From contig JBGVCU010000036.1 of the NCBI GenBank assembly GCA_045119035.1, positions 17,241 through 81,240 of the forward strand: a DNA stretch of 64,000 nt. Reading direction: 5' to 3'. This document shows positions 16,544 through 24,784 of the stretch, piece by piece. Position 1 is the stretch's first letter, and every line of letters starts with the position of its first letter. The translations under genes were made by a program, and so were the position numbers. This DNA comes from CAYVQA01 sp045119035. GTDB lineage: Bacteria > Bacillota_I > Bacilli_A > ML615J-28 > CAG-313. The notes under the pieces are model-generated. The model was not told where the DNA came from and ran no database searches. It saw only the letters and a program-made list of their open reading frames with translations.

Positions 16544-17671
16544 ATGAAGAAATTTTTATTAGGAAAAGCTCCATTTGTTCGTTCTACTGATACAAATGGT
16601 CCTTCAACAAACAGAATAATGATTGATGTATTAATCGCACTACTTCCAATTGTGATTTTTACATTTATTAAAAATGGTTTATTACCATGGCAAAAAGATT
16701 TAACTTTAGGTTTCTATGATTTAATTAAACCTTTAGTATTAGTTTTAGTAGGTGCTTTATCAAGTTTTGTATTTGAAGCTGCTTATTTTGGACTAATTTT
16801 AAAAACAAAAGGATTCAAAAATATTTTAGCAAAAACTTGGTATAGTTTTGCTATTATTCCTGGTGTTATTTTAGCATTACTTTTACCATTAAATACTGGA
16901 ATTGGTGTATTAGTATTTGGATGTTTCCTTGCTAATATCGTATTCAAAATGTTATTTGGTGGATTTGGACATAATATTTTCAATCCAGCATTAATCGCTT
17001 ATGCAATTTTATTCGTATCATTTGGTTTAGGAGATTCTGCTCTTAACCTTAATCCGCTAGAAGCTACAAGTGGAGCTACTCCTCTTGGAAACTTTGGTTC
17101 TGTAACAGATATTACATATGATAAAGTTGTTGCTCCATATGGATCATTATGGGATTTCTTCTTAGGTATGGTTCCTGGATGCTTAGGTGCTACATCTGGA
17201 TTATTATGTGTTGTTGCATATGTTTATTTAGTAGTAAGAAAAGTTATTAACTGGAAAGTTCCTGCAATTTATGTAGCTACTTTTGCACTTGTTTCTTTAG
17301 GAATCGCTTTAGTAAACGACTATGGTATGTGGTATGTATTATTTAACGTATTAAGTGGTGGTTTATTATTTGGTGCAGTATTCATGGCTACTGAACCAGT
17401 TACTACTCCTAAAAACCCTCTTGGATCTGTTTTATTTGCAGTAGGATTAGGTATTTTAACTGGATTATTCAGATATTGTGGTATGTATCCTGATGGTGTT
17501 GCAACTGCTATCTTAGTAATGTGTATGTTTACACCTGTATTAGATCGTTTTGGAGCTGTTATTAGAGCTCGTAGAATGAATAAAAATTCTATTATTAAAT
17601 TAAGTTGCGTTGCTGTATTATATGCAGTAATTGCAGTTTATGTAATTGTTAGTGCAGGAGGTGCAAACTAA
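16544..17671 (+). CDS. rnfD: Rnf electron transport complex subunit D
   Basis: An integral membrane subunit of 375 residues with about nine to ten TM helices. The covalent FMN site TSGATPLG is present with the acceptor Thr at residue 179. FGGFGHNIFNPALIAYA is the conserved ion-path segment. It overlaps rnfG by one base (TAATG). Flavin attachment needs an ApbE flavin transferase, which is not encoded in this window. Confidence 0.96.
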   Translation: MKKFLLGKAPFVRSTDTNGPSTNRIMIDVLIALLPIVIFTFIKNGLLPWQKDLTLGFYDLIKPLVLVLVGALSSFVFEAAYFGLILKTKGFKNILAKTWYSFAIIPGVILALLLPLNTGIGVLVFGCFLANIVFKMLFGGFGHNIFNPALIAYAILFVSFGLGDSALNLNPLEATSGATPLGNFGSVTDITYDKVVAPYGSLWDFFLGMVPGCLGATSGLLCVVAYVYLVVRKVINWKVPAIYVATFALVSLGIALVNDYGMWYVLFNVLSGGLLFGAVFMATEPVTTPKNPLGSVLFAVGLGILTGLFRYCGMYPDGVATAILVMCMFTPVLDRFGAVIRARRMNKNSIIKLSCVAVLYAVIAVYVIVSAGGAN

Positions 17672-18753
17672 TGAAAAAGATGCCTCGTACATTATATTTA
17701 TCATTATTCCTTTGTGTAATTGGATTAATTGCTGGTTTAGTTTTAGGTGGACTTAACTCAATCACTGCTCCAATTATTGAAGCGAATAAAATGAAAGAAA
17801 TCGAAAAAAGTTTTGCAGAATTAGGTGTTACTGAATTAACTGATGTTGATAACAAATTAGATTCAGTTGTTAATGCTTATGGTGCAAAATATGATGGTAA
17901 AAACGTTTATGTAGTTACTACTACAGATTCTAACCAATTTACAGAAGTTCAAGTTATTGCTGTAGTTGATGCATCTAACGGGAAAATTTTAAATGTTAAA
18001 GTAAGTGGTAACTCTGTTATTACTACTCATGGTAAAGATGCTGAATTTACAAATACTAAATTAGGTTTAATTGGTATTAGTTCTGCTGAACAAATGTCTA
18101 TGATTGGTGGAGCAACAGTATCATCAAACAGTGTTAAAAACTGTTTAACAAAAGTTTTTGAACAAATCACTGCTTTAGGTGTTGAAGCATCAGTTCCTAC
18201 AGTTGCAAAACTTGTTTCTTGTGAACAAGATTTAGAAGCTGTTATTTCTGGTAACTATGATTTATACAATGCAAAAGTTAATTTAACTTCTGCTAACTTC
18301 ACTACAGAAACAGTTGTTAATTTAACTGTATCATTTGCTGGTGGAAAACAAGTGTTAACTTGTGATCAAACATTAAATGAAGAAGAAGCTGCAGCTGTAT
18401 TAAAAGCCGTTAAACAACCTTCAACATATTTTGTAAGTTGTGATGTTGCAAATAGAACATATGTAGTTGATTCTATTTTATCATTTGGTGGAACATTCAC
18501 ATTAAATGTTGTATTAAATGAAGATAATACAATCGCTTCATTTACAGCTACTTCAACAAATTCAAATCCATCATTTACTGGTCACTATAATGACTATGAT
18601 GAACAAATCAATGCATCAATCGCAGGTGCTGCTGGTCAAGTTATTGGTGGAGATGCATTTGCAACTGTATCTGGTGCAACTGTTTCATCAAATACATTTA
18701 AAGCTGGTTTAGATTTAATTGCAAAAGTTGTTACTGAAGGAGGTGCAAACTAA
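17671..18753 (+). CDS. rnfG: Rnf subunit G with two FMN-binding domains
   Basis: RnfG is a membrane-anchored subunit that carries covalent FMN outside the membrane. One N-terminal TM helix (residues about 8-28) is followed by two FMN_bind domains rather than one. The first ends in MIGGATVSSN (Thr149), the second in TVSGATVSSN (Thr337), both matching the flavinylation motif S/G-G-A-T. The length of 360 residues is almost twice the usual 180-220. The parts are joined by a stretch (residues about 170-235) rich in Thr/Val. The start overlaps the rnfD stop. No frame disruption is seen, so the long form is intact. Confidence 0.92.
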   Translation: MKKMPRTLYLSLFLCVIGLIAGLVLGGLNSITAPIIEANKMKEIEKSFAELGVTELTDVDNKLDSVVNAYGAKYDGKNVYVVTTTDSNQFTEVQVIAVVDASNGKILNVKVSGNSVITTHGKDAEFTNTKLGLIGISSAEQMSMIGGATVSSNSVKNCLTKVFEQITALGVEASVPTVAKLVSCEQDLEAVISGNYDLYNAKVNLTSANFTTETVVNLTVSFAGGKQVLTCDQTLNEEEAAAVLKAVKQPSTYFVSCDVANRTYVVDSILSFGGTFTLNVVLNEDNTIASFTATSTNSNPSFTGHYNDYDEQINASIAGAAGQVIGGDAFATVSGATVSSNTFKAGLDLIAKVVTEGGAN

Positions 18754-19391
18754 TGAATCAAAAAGAAAATCTTCTTAAAGGGATTTTAAAAGAAAATCCT
18801 ACATTTATGATGTTATTAGGTATGTGTCCTACTTTAGCTGTTACAAAAACTGTTGAATCAGCAATTGGTATGGGTATGTGTATTTTATTCGTTTTAGTAT
18901 TCTCTAATTTAATTATTTCTTTATTAAAGAATATTATTCCTGGTGAAATTAGAATTCCTGTTTATATTGTTATTATTGCTACACTTGTTACTGTAGTTGA
19001 AATGGCTTTACAAGCATTCTTACCAAGCTTATTTAGTCAATTAGGTGTATTCGTATCATTAATCGTTGTTAACTGTATCATTTTAGGGCGTGCAGAAGCG
19101 TTTGCTTCTAAAAATGATCCAATTAGCTCAATTGTTGATGCTGTTGGTATGGCAATCGGATTTACTTTAGCTGTTGTATTAATCGCTTTAGTTCGTGAAT
19201 TCTTTGGTAGTGCAACAATCACTATTTGGGGAAGCTTACAACTTGATTGTACAAGTTGGATGAAACCAATTAGCTTATTCCAATCTAATGCTGGTGCATT
19301 CTTAACATTAGGATTATTAATCGGTATTATTACTGCTATTACTAATGTTATTAAAGATAAAAAAGCTTTAAAAGAAGGAGGTAACAAATAA
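18753..19391 (+). CDS. rnfE: Rnf electron transport complex subunit E
   Basis: An integral membrane subunit of 212 residues with six TM helices, homologous to RnfA. The N-terminal LGMCPTLAVTKTVESAIGMG carries the conserved Cys that binds the intramembrane iron centre together with RnfA; VNCIILGRAEAFAS holds the second Cys. It overlaps rnfG and rnfA by one base each, so translation of the block is tightly coupled. Confidence 0.96.
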   Translation: MNQKENLLKGILKENPTFMMLLGMCPTLAVTKTVESAIGMGMCILFVLVFSNLIISLLKNIIPGEIRIPVYIVIIATLVTVVEMALQAFLPSLFSQLGVFVSLIVVNCIILGRAEAFASKNDPISSIVDAVGMAIGFTLAVVLIALVREFFGSATITIWGSLQLDCTSWMKPISLFQSNAGAFLTLGLLIGIITAITNVIKDKKALKEGGNK

Positions 19392-19957
19392 TGATTCAAT
19401 TAGCTTTTACTGCTTTATTAATTGAAAACGTTGTGTTAACTCAATTCTTAGGAATTTGTCCTTTCTTAGGTGTATCTAAGAAAAAGAGTAGTGCTATTGG
19501 TATGGGACTTGCTGTTACTGCCGTTATTGTTATTTCAGCTTTAGTTTCATGGTTACTATACAATTTTGTATTAGTTAAATTTGATTTAGTTTACTTACAA
19601 ACAATCGTATTTATCTTAGTAATTGCTTCTTTAGTACAAATTCTTGAAATGTTTATTAAGAAAACTTCTCCATCTTTATATAAATCTTTAGGTGTATTCT
19701 TACCATTAATTACAACAAACTGTGCTGTTTTAGGTACTGCAAATGCTGTAATTTCTAAAGCTTACGGATTTGGAGATATGTTAGTTTACTCTTTATTTAC
19801 AGGTCTTGGATTCTTATTCGTAATGTTTATTTTCTCTGGTTTAAGAGAAAAAATCGAAAAAGCTCCTGTTCCTAAAGCATTTAAAGGTGCTCCAATCGCC
19901 TTAATTGCTGCTGCAGGACTTGCTATTATTTTTGCAAGATTAGGAGGAATCATCTAG
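19391..19957 (+). CDS. rnfA: Rnf electron transport complex subunit A
   Basis: A six-TM subunit of 188 residues. The Cys segments LGICPFLGVSKK and TTNCAVLGTANA pair with those of RnfE. The end of the gene carries the aggagg RBS of rnfB, which starts one base after the stop codon. Confidence 0.96.
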   Translation: MIQLAFTALLIENVVLTQFLGICPFLGVSKKKSSAIGMGLAVTAVIVISALVSWLLYNFVLVKFDLVYLQTIVFILVIASLVQILEMFIKKTSPSLYKSLGVFLPLITTNCAVLGTANAVISKAYGFGDMLVYSLFTGLGFLFVMFIFSGLREKIEKAPVPKAFKGAPIALIAAAGLAIIFARLGGII

Positions 19958-19958
19958 T

Positions 19959-20273
19959 ATGTTTTTAACTGTTACTGGTATTGTTTTCTCTGTTGCTGTT
20001 TTAGCTGTTATTGGTGCAGCACTTGGTGCATTAATTGCATTTGCTGCTAAATTCTTAGCTGTAGAAGAAGATCCTCGTATTGAACAAGTAACTAGTATGC
20101 TTCCTGGTGCAAACTGTGGTGCATGTGGTTACCCTGGATGTCCTGGTATGGCAAATGCAATCGTTACAGAAGGTGCAGATCCTAAAAACTGTAAACCTGG
20201 TAAAGCGGAAATGGTTGCTGCTATTAAAGAATATTTAAAAAAATACGAAGAAGAACATAAAAATCAAGAATAG
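19959..20273 (+). CDS. rnfB: Short Rnf subunit B lacking the ferredoxin domain
   Basis: RnfB normally takes electrons from ferredoxin. Here only the N-terminal TM anchor (residues 5-30) and the four-Cys [4Fe-4S] domain are present (ANCGACGYPGCPGMANAI, then the fourth Cys in DPKNCKPG). The chain then ends with a charged helix (EYLKKYEEEHKNQE) at residue 104. Typical RnfB proteins have 180-280 residues with at least two more [4Fe-4S] clusters. The following 160 bp contain a terminator and a new promoter, with no ferredoxin-like remnant in any frame I read, so this is a short form and not a recent frameshift. Confidence 0.9.
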   Translation: MFLTVTGIVFSVAVLAVIGAALGALIAFAAKFLAVEEDPRIEQVTSMLPGANCGACGYPGCPGMANAIVTEGADPKNCKPGKAEMVAAIKEYLKKYEEEHKNQE

Positions 20274-20282
20274 GAAATATTT

Positions 20283-20318
20283 AAAAACACAATTCCATAA
20301 AGAATTGTGTTTTTTTTA
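20283..20318 (+). terminator. Terminator after rnfB
   Basis: The 13-bp stem AAAAACACAATTC / GAATTGTGTTTTT (20283-20295 with 20302-20314) has the loop CATAAA and is followed by more T residues. It ends the rnf operon. Confidence 0.92.
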
Positions 20319-20340
20319 TTGTCAAATAGTGTTGAATAAT

Positions 20341-20390
20341 AACGTTTTCAATGTAAAACCATTGATATTTTCATTATAATAGAGTATAAT
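20341..20390 (+). promoter_or_regulatory. Promoter of the FMN_bind-like lipoprotein with cre-like site
   Basis: TTGATA (20362-20367) and TATAAT (20385-20390) are 17 bp apart, a near-consensus promoter. Just upstream AACGTTTTCAAT (20341-20352) is the reverse complement of ATTGAAAACGTT, also found upstream of fic; extended, it fits the cre consensus with one mismatch. Confidence 0.6.
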
Positions 20391-20434
20391 TATAATGCTA
20401 AAATATATATTTTATATAACAAGGAGAAAAAATA

Positions 20435-21307
20435 ATGAAAAAAATTTTAAGCTTTTTATTTTTATTAGTAGTAGCTGTTTCTCTAGTTGCTTGCCGCGAT
20501 AAAGATGGAGATGACACTCCTGCTGCTAGAACTTATGTAGTTGATGGTCAATTTACAGCTATCGCTGCAAATGATAACCACGGTGCTCCACAATTAACTT
20601 GGGTTACTGTAACTATTGAAAACGATCAAATTAAATCTTTCTATATTGATCAATTACAAACTAAAGATGGTGCATGGAATGCAAAAACTAAAAAAGAATT
20701 AGGATATGCTTATAGAATGCATGGTCAATGGACTTTAAGTGAAGAAGAATATATTGCTTACTTACAAGAAAACAACAAAAAAGAATGGTTCGAACAAGCT
20801 GCATTAATCGAAGCTCAATTATTAGTTTCTACAGATGTAGCTGTTAATGCTGAAGGATATATCCAAGGTATTTCTGGTGTATCTATCGCTGATAATGATT
20901 ACATTGCATTAGCTAAAAAAGCTGTTGAAAATGCAAAAGCTGGAATCATCAATACTTTCGTTGCTAACGTTTATAACGGATCTATCAACTTAGTATTAGC
21001 TTCTGGTAAAGTTAACGCTGAAGGTAAAATTGTTGAAGCTAAATTAGATGAAAGACAAACTAAAGATGGTGCATGGAACGCTAAAACTAAACAAGAATTA
21101 GGTACTGATTATGGTATGAGCGCTGCTAAAATCGATAAAAACGGTGATGGAATCACTTTAGAATGGTTTGAACAAGCTAACGCTATTACTACTGCATGGT
21201 TAGCAGGATCTAATATCTCTGATATTACATCTGTTTCTGGTGTTACTATTACAGATAACGATTACAACACTGTATTAGCTAAATTAGCTCAAGGATGGAC
21301 TAAATAG
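20435..21307 (+). CDS. Surface lipoprotein with two FMN_bind-like repeats (PplA-like)
   Basis: A lipoprotein signal peptide ends in LVAC (Cys20). Two homologous domains follow (residues about 36-165 and 166-290). Both contain QTKDGAWNAKTK and KELG/QELG, then EWFEQA, an ISGVSI or VSGVTI motif and DNDY. Such tandem domains recall the Listeria lipoprotein PplA, a flavinylated electron-transfer protein, and the FMN_bind family. The canonical S-G-A-T is changed to S-G-V-S/T, so covalent FMN is uncertain. It has its own strong promoter and terminator right after the rnf operon. Codon use is more C-containing (ggt, gct, aac, atc) than neighbours, suggesting high expression. The role in electron transfer is inferred. 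Confidence 0.65.
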   Translation: MKKILSFLFLLVVAVSLVACRDKDGDDTPAARTYVVDGQFTAIAANDNHGAPQLTWVTVTIENDQIKSFYIDQLQTKDGAWNAKTKKELGYAYRMHGQWTLSEEEYIAYLQENNKKEWFEQAALIEAQLLVSTDVAVNAEGYIQGISGVSIADNDYIALAKKAVENAKAGIINTFVANVYNGSINLVLASGKVNAEGKIVEAKLDERQTKDGAWNAKTKQELGTDYGMSAAKIDKNGDGITLEWFEQANAITTAWLAGSNISDITSVSGVTITDNDYNTVLAKLAQGWTK

Positions 21308-21322
21308 TCTTAACTAGTAATT

Positions 21323-21354
21323 AAATAGATCTCTAAAAAGAGATCTATTTTTTA
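21323..21354 (+). terminator. Terminator after the lipoprotein gene
   Basis: The 12-bp perfect stem AAATAGATCTCT / AGAGATCTATTT (21323-21334 with 21339-21350) has a four-base loop and a T run. Confidence 0.92.
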
Positions 21355-21391
21355 TTTTGTAAAAATGGTTTTAATATATAAGGTTTATTGC

Positions 21392-21420
21392 TTGAAAAAA
21401 AGGGAAAAATGGTTTATAAT
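21392..21420 (+). promoter_or_regulatory. SigA-type promoter for glyS-dnaG-sigA
   Basis: TTGAAA (21392-21397) and TATAAT (21415-21420) are 17 bp apart. The 60-base leader holds a small hairpin, GCGTA-TTT-TACGC, but is far too short for a T-box. Confidence 0.75.
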
Positions 21421-21487
21421 ATAATGTATTACAAAATAAAATGGCGTATTTTACGCAGTTTAATTTTTATTTAGCAAGGAGTTTATT

Positions 21488-22864
21488 ATGTCAGACATTA
21501 CAATGGAAAAATTTGTTAATTATCTTAAGGGATTAGGATATGTTTACCAAGGTAGTGAAATCTATGGTGGTTTAGCAAATGCTTGGGATTACGGTCCTTT
21601 AGGAGTTGAATTAAAAAGAAATATTAAAGATGCATGGTGGAAGAAGTTTGTTCAAAATAATCCGTATAATGTAGGATTAGATGCAGCTATTTTAATGAAT
21701 CCAGAAACTTGGGTTGCAAGTGGTCACGTAGGTGGATTTAGTGATCCAATGTTAGATTGTAAAAAATGTGGTTCACGTCATCGTGCTGATAAATTAATTG
21801 AAGATTTTACAAAAGGTGAACTTACAGGAGATGGATGGGATAATGACAAATTATATCAATATTTAATTGATAATAATGTTGTATGTCCTGTATGTGGTAA
21901 TTTAGATTACACACCTATTCGTAAATTTAACTTAATGTTTAAAACAAATCAAGGTGTTATCGAAGATGCTAAAAATACAGTATATTTAAGACCAGAAACT
22001 GCTCAAGGTATTTTTGTTAACTTCAAAAATGTTCAAAGAACAACACGTAGAAAAGTACCATTTGGTATTGGACAAGTTGGTAAATCATTTAGAAATGAAA
22101 TTACACCAGGTAACTTTATTTTTAGAACACGTGAATTTGAACAAATGGAACTTGAATTTTTCTGTAAACCAGATACAGATTTAGAATGGTTTGATTATTG
22201 GAAACAATACTGTTTAGATTTCGTTTCTTTAATTGGATTAAAAGCAGATAGATTACGTTACCGTGATCATGATAAAGAAGAATTAAGTTTCTATTCAAAA
22301 GCAACTACTGACATTGAATTTAAATTCTTCTTTGGTTGGGGTGAACTTTGGGGTATTGCTGATAGAACAGATTATGACTTAAAATGTCATCAAAATCATT
22401 CTAAAGTAAACCTTGAATATTTAGATCCTGAAACAAATCAAAAATATATTCCGTATGTTGTTGAACCAAGTGTTGGTGTTGAAAGATTATTACTTGCTGT
22501 ATTAACAAGTGCATATGAAGAAGAAGTATTAGCTGAAGGAGATACAAGAGAAGTATTACATTTACATCCTGCACTTGCTCCTGTTAAAATTGCTGTACTT
22601 CCACTTGTAAATAAATTAAATGATAAAGCTACTGAACTTTTCCATAATTTATCTAAAAAATATATTTGTGAATTTGATACAAGCGGTAAAATTGGTAAAA
22701 GATATCGTAGACAAGATGCAATTGGTACACCATACTGTATCACTGTAGACTTTGATACTTTAGAAAACAATACTGTTACTGTAAGAATGCGTGATTCAAT
22801 GGAACAAGTACGTGTTTCAATTGATGAACTTGACTCATTCTTTAATGGTAAATTTGATTTATAA
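21488..22864 (+). CDS. glyS: Glycyl-tRNA synthetase (single-chain alpha2 type)
   Basis: It charges tRNA-Gly. The 458-residue class II enzyme is of the homodimeric type, not the bacterial GlyQ/GlyS tetramer. Motif 2 lies in FGIGQVGKSFRNEITPGNFIFRTREFEQMELEFF (key part: FRNEI and FRTREFEQME), motif 3 in EPSVGVERLLLA, and the anticodon-binding domain begins HLHPALAPVKIAVLPL. The zinc-type Cys pairs CKKC and CPVC are in the insertion at about residues 95-140. It takes the place of glyQ/glyS before dnaG in the conserved cluster. Confidence 0.95.
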   Translation: MSDITMEKFVNYLKGLGYVYQGSEIYGGLANAWDYGPLGVELKRNIKDAWWKKFVQNNPYNVGLDAAILMNPETWVASGHVGGFSDPMLDCKKCGSRHRADKLIEDFTKGELTGDGWDNDKLYQYLIDNNVVCPVCGNLDYTPIRKFNLMFKTNQGVIEDAKNTVYLRPETAQGIFVNFKNVQRTTRRKVPFGIGQVGKSFRNEITPGNFIFRTREFEQMELEFFCKPDTDLEWFDYWKQYCLDFVSLIGLKADRLRYRDHDKEELSFYSKATTDIEFKFFFGWGELWGIADRTDYDLKCHQNHSKVNLEYLDPETNQKYIPYVVEPSVGVERLLLAVLTSAYEEEVLAEGDTREVLHLHPALAPVKIAVLPLVNKLNDKATELFHNLSKKYICEFDTSGKIGKRYRRQDAIGTPYCITVDFDTLENNTVTVRMRDSMEQVRVSIDELDSFFNGKFDL

Positions 22865-22887
22865 TTTTAAAAAAAGGAATGATTTAA

Positions 22888-24780
22888 ATGAATCTACAAG
22901 AGTTAAGCAATCAAGTCATTGCTCAGGCTAATATTATAGATATCATTGGTGAAGTTGTTGAACTTAAAAAACAAAAAGGTGGCCATTGGGGTCTTTGTCC
23001 TTTTCACGATGATAATCATGCTTCGATGTCGGTTATAGACCGTGACAATATGAAAATATTTAATTGCTTTTCTTGTGGAGAAAAAGGAAATGTAATTTCG
23101 TTTTATTCTAAGTATTATGGAATCTCTTATGGACAAGCAACAATTAAACTTGCATTAAAATTAGGTATTCCAGTTGATAATTATTTGCTTACAGATAATC
23201 ATCAAAATGAAAAACTATATAAAATAATGGAAGAAGCTCAAAATTTCTATTCATTCTATTTATTAAATTCAACTGAGTCTGATAAAGCATTAGAATATTT
23301 AGAAAAACGTGGTATTACAAAAGATATTATTGAAGAATTTAAAATTGGTCTTGCTCCTAGTTCAATGGATGATTTACATCAAACATTAAATGGAATGGAT
23401 GTTAATGAACTTGATCAAATAGAATTAGGTTTAGTTAATACAAATCAGCAAGGTAAAAATTATGATGTTTTTAGAAAAAGAATCATATTTCCAATTATAA
23501 ATCAATATAATAAAATCGTTGGATTTAGTGGTAGAACGTATTTAGAAGAACAAAAAAATGAATCTAAATATGTTAACTCTAAAGAAACAAAGATATTCCA
23601 TAAAGGAAATATCTTATACAATTTCTATAATGCACAAAAAGTAGGAAGAAGTGAAAATAGAATCTTTGTATTTGAAGGATTTATGGATGTTATTGCTGGA
23701 CATAAAGCAGGAATTTATAATAGCGTTGCTGCTATGGGTACAGCTTTTACTGATGAACATGTAAAGAAATTATTAAATGTAACTAATAATATTATTTTAT
23801 GTTTTGATGGTGATGAAGCTGGTATTAATGCTTTGAGAAAAACTGTAATTACTTTTTCAAAGTTTAATATGATTCCAAATGCTGTTATTTTACCTAATGG
23901 AATGGATCCAGATGAATATTTAAATAAATTTGGTAAAGATCAATTAAAAGCATATCTTTCTACAAATCATAAAAATGCTTTAGATGTTTTATATGAATAT
24001 GAATTAAGTAAAATTATAATTGATAATGTATTAATAAATGATATTATTAAACTTGAAACTTTTAAGCATAACATATTTACTACTATTTTAGGTATTAGTC
24101 AAGGTACTATTATTGAACATTATTTAAATAAAGTTGCTAATGATTTAAGTTTAAATATTGAAATTATTAAAAAAGATTTTGAAACATTTATAAATTCAAA
24201 TAATACTAATTATGTTCCTGTAAAAGAAGTTGTTAATGTTCCTGTAATTGATGAAATTATAGATGAAGAGTTCAACCAACCAATTAGTCAAATTAGATTA
24301 AAAGGAACTGTAAAGAGAAAACATCAACTTGCGTTACGTGGAATAATTGCTGAGATGTTTAAAGATCATCATCGTTTTGGTCAAGCTTATGAATCAATCG
24401 GTGAAGATTTATTCTATATTTGTAAAGAGTTAGATGATTATACATCAATTATTCTAGATATTCATCATTATTATAATGAAAAAACTGATTATGTGACAAA
24501 ACGTTATTTTATCAATAATCCTGAAATCTTATATAATAATAAAGATAGTAAACAATATCTAATGTGTTTAGATATTATGAATAGCATTGAATATAAAAAT
24601 CCAAGTAATGAAAGAGCATTTTACGAAAATATTAATTGTATTAAAGAACTTATTAAGTATCAAGCAATAGATTGGATTAGAACCGAAGTAATGAATAATA
24701 AAACAAATAAAAATGTCTTTAATTTAATTAATCAAATTAAAGACACAACTAAAATTAAAAGAAATAGTAAGAAGGGGTAA
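22888..24780 (+). CDS. dnaG: DNA primase
   Basis: It makes RNA primers for DNA replication. The N-terminal zinc ribbon has C37, H40, C60 and C63 (CPFHDDNH ... CFSCGEKGN). The TOPRIM core includes FEGFMDVIAGHKAG and CFDGDEAGINA. The C-terminal DnaB-interacting part (from about residue 430) is Asn/Lys-rich. It has 630 residues. It ends 4 bases before sigA, the classical macromolecular-synthesis pair. Confidence 0.95.
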   Translation: MNLQELSNQVIAQANIIDIIGEVVELKKQKGGHWGLCPFHDDNHASMSVIDRDNMKIFNCFSCGEKGNVISFYSKYYGISYGQATIKLALKLGIPVDNYLLTDNHQNEKLYKIMEEAQNFYSFYLLNSTESDKALEYLEKRGITKDIIEEFKIGLAPSSMDDLHQTLNGMDVNELDQIELGLVNTNQQGKNYDVFRKRIIFPIINQYNKIVGFSGRTYLEEQKNESKYVNSKETKIFHKGNILYNFYNAQKVGRSENRIFVFEGFMDVIAGHKAGIYNSVAAMGTAFTDEHVKKLLNVTNNIILCFDGDEAGINALRKTVITFSKFNMIPNAVILPNGMDPDEYLNKFGKDQLKAYLSTNHKNALDVLYEYELSKIIIDNVLINDIIKLETFKHNIFTTILGISQGTIIEHYLNKVANDLSLNIEIIKKDFETFINSNNTNYVPVKEVVNVPVIDEIIDEEFNQPISQIRLKGTVKRKHQLALRGIIAEMFKDHHRFGQAYESIGEDLFYICKELDDYTSIILDIHHYYNEKTDYVTKRYFINNPEILYNNKDSKQYLMCLDIMNSIEYKNPSNERAFYENINCIKELIKYQAIDWIRTEVMNNKTNKNVFNLINQIKDTTKIKRNSKKG

Positions 24781-24784
24781 ATCT

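Noticed and set aside
20274..20434. A frameshifted C-terminal half of rnfB
   Set aside because: The stretch contains a strong terminator, a cre-like site and a promoter; no CxxCxxC-coding segment is present.
21421..21487. T-box riboswitch before glyS
   Set aside because: The leader is only about 60 bases and has no specifier-loop structure or AGGGTGGNACCGCG-type antiterminator sequence.
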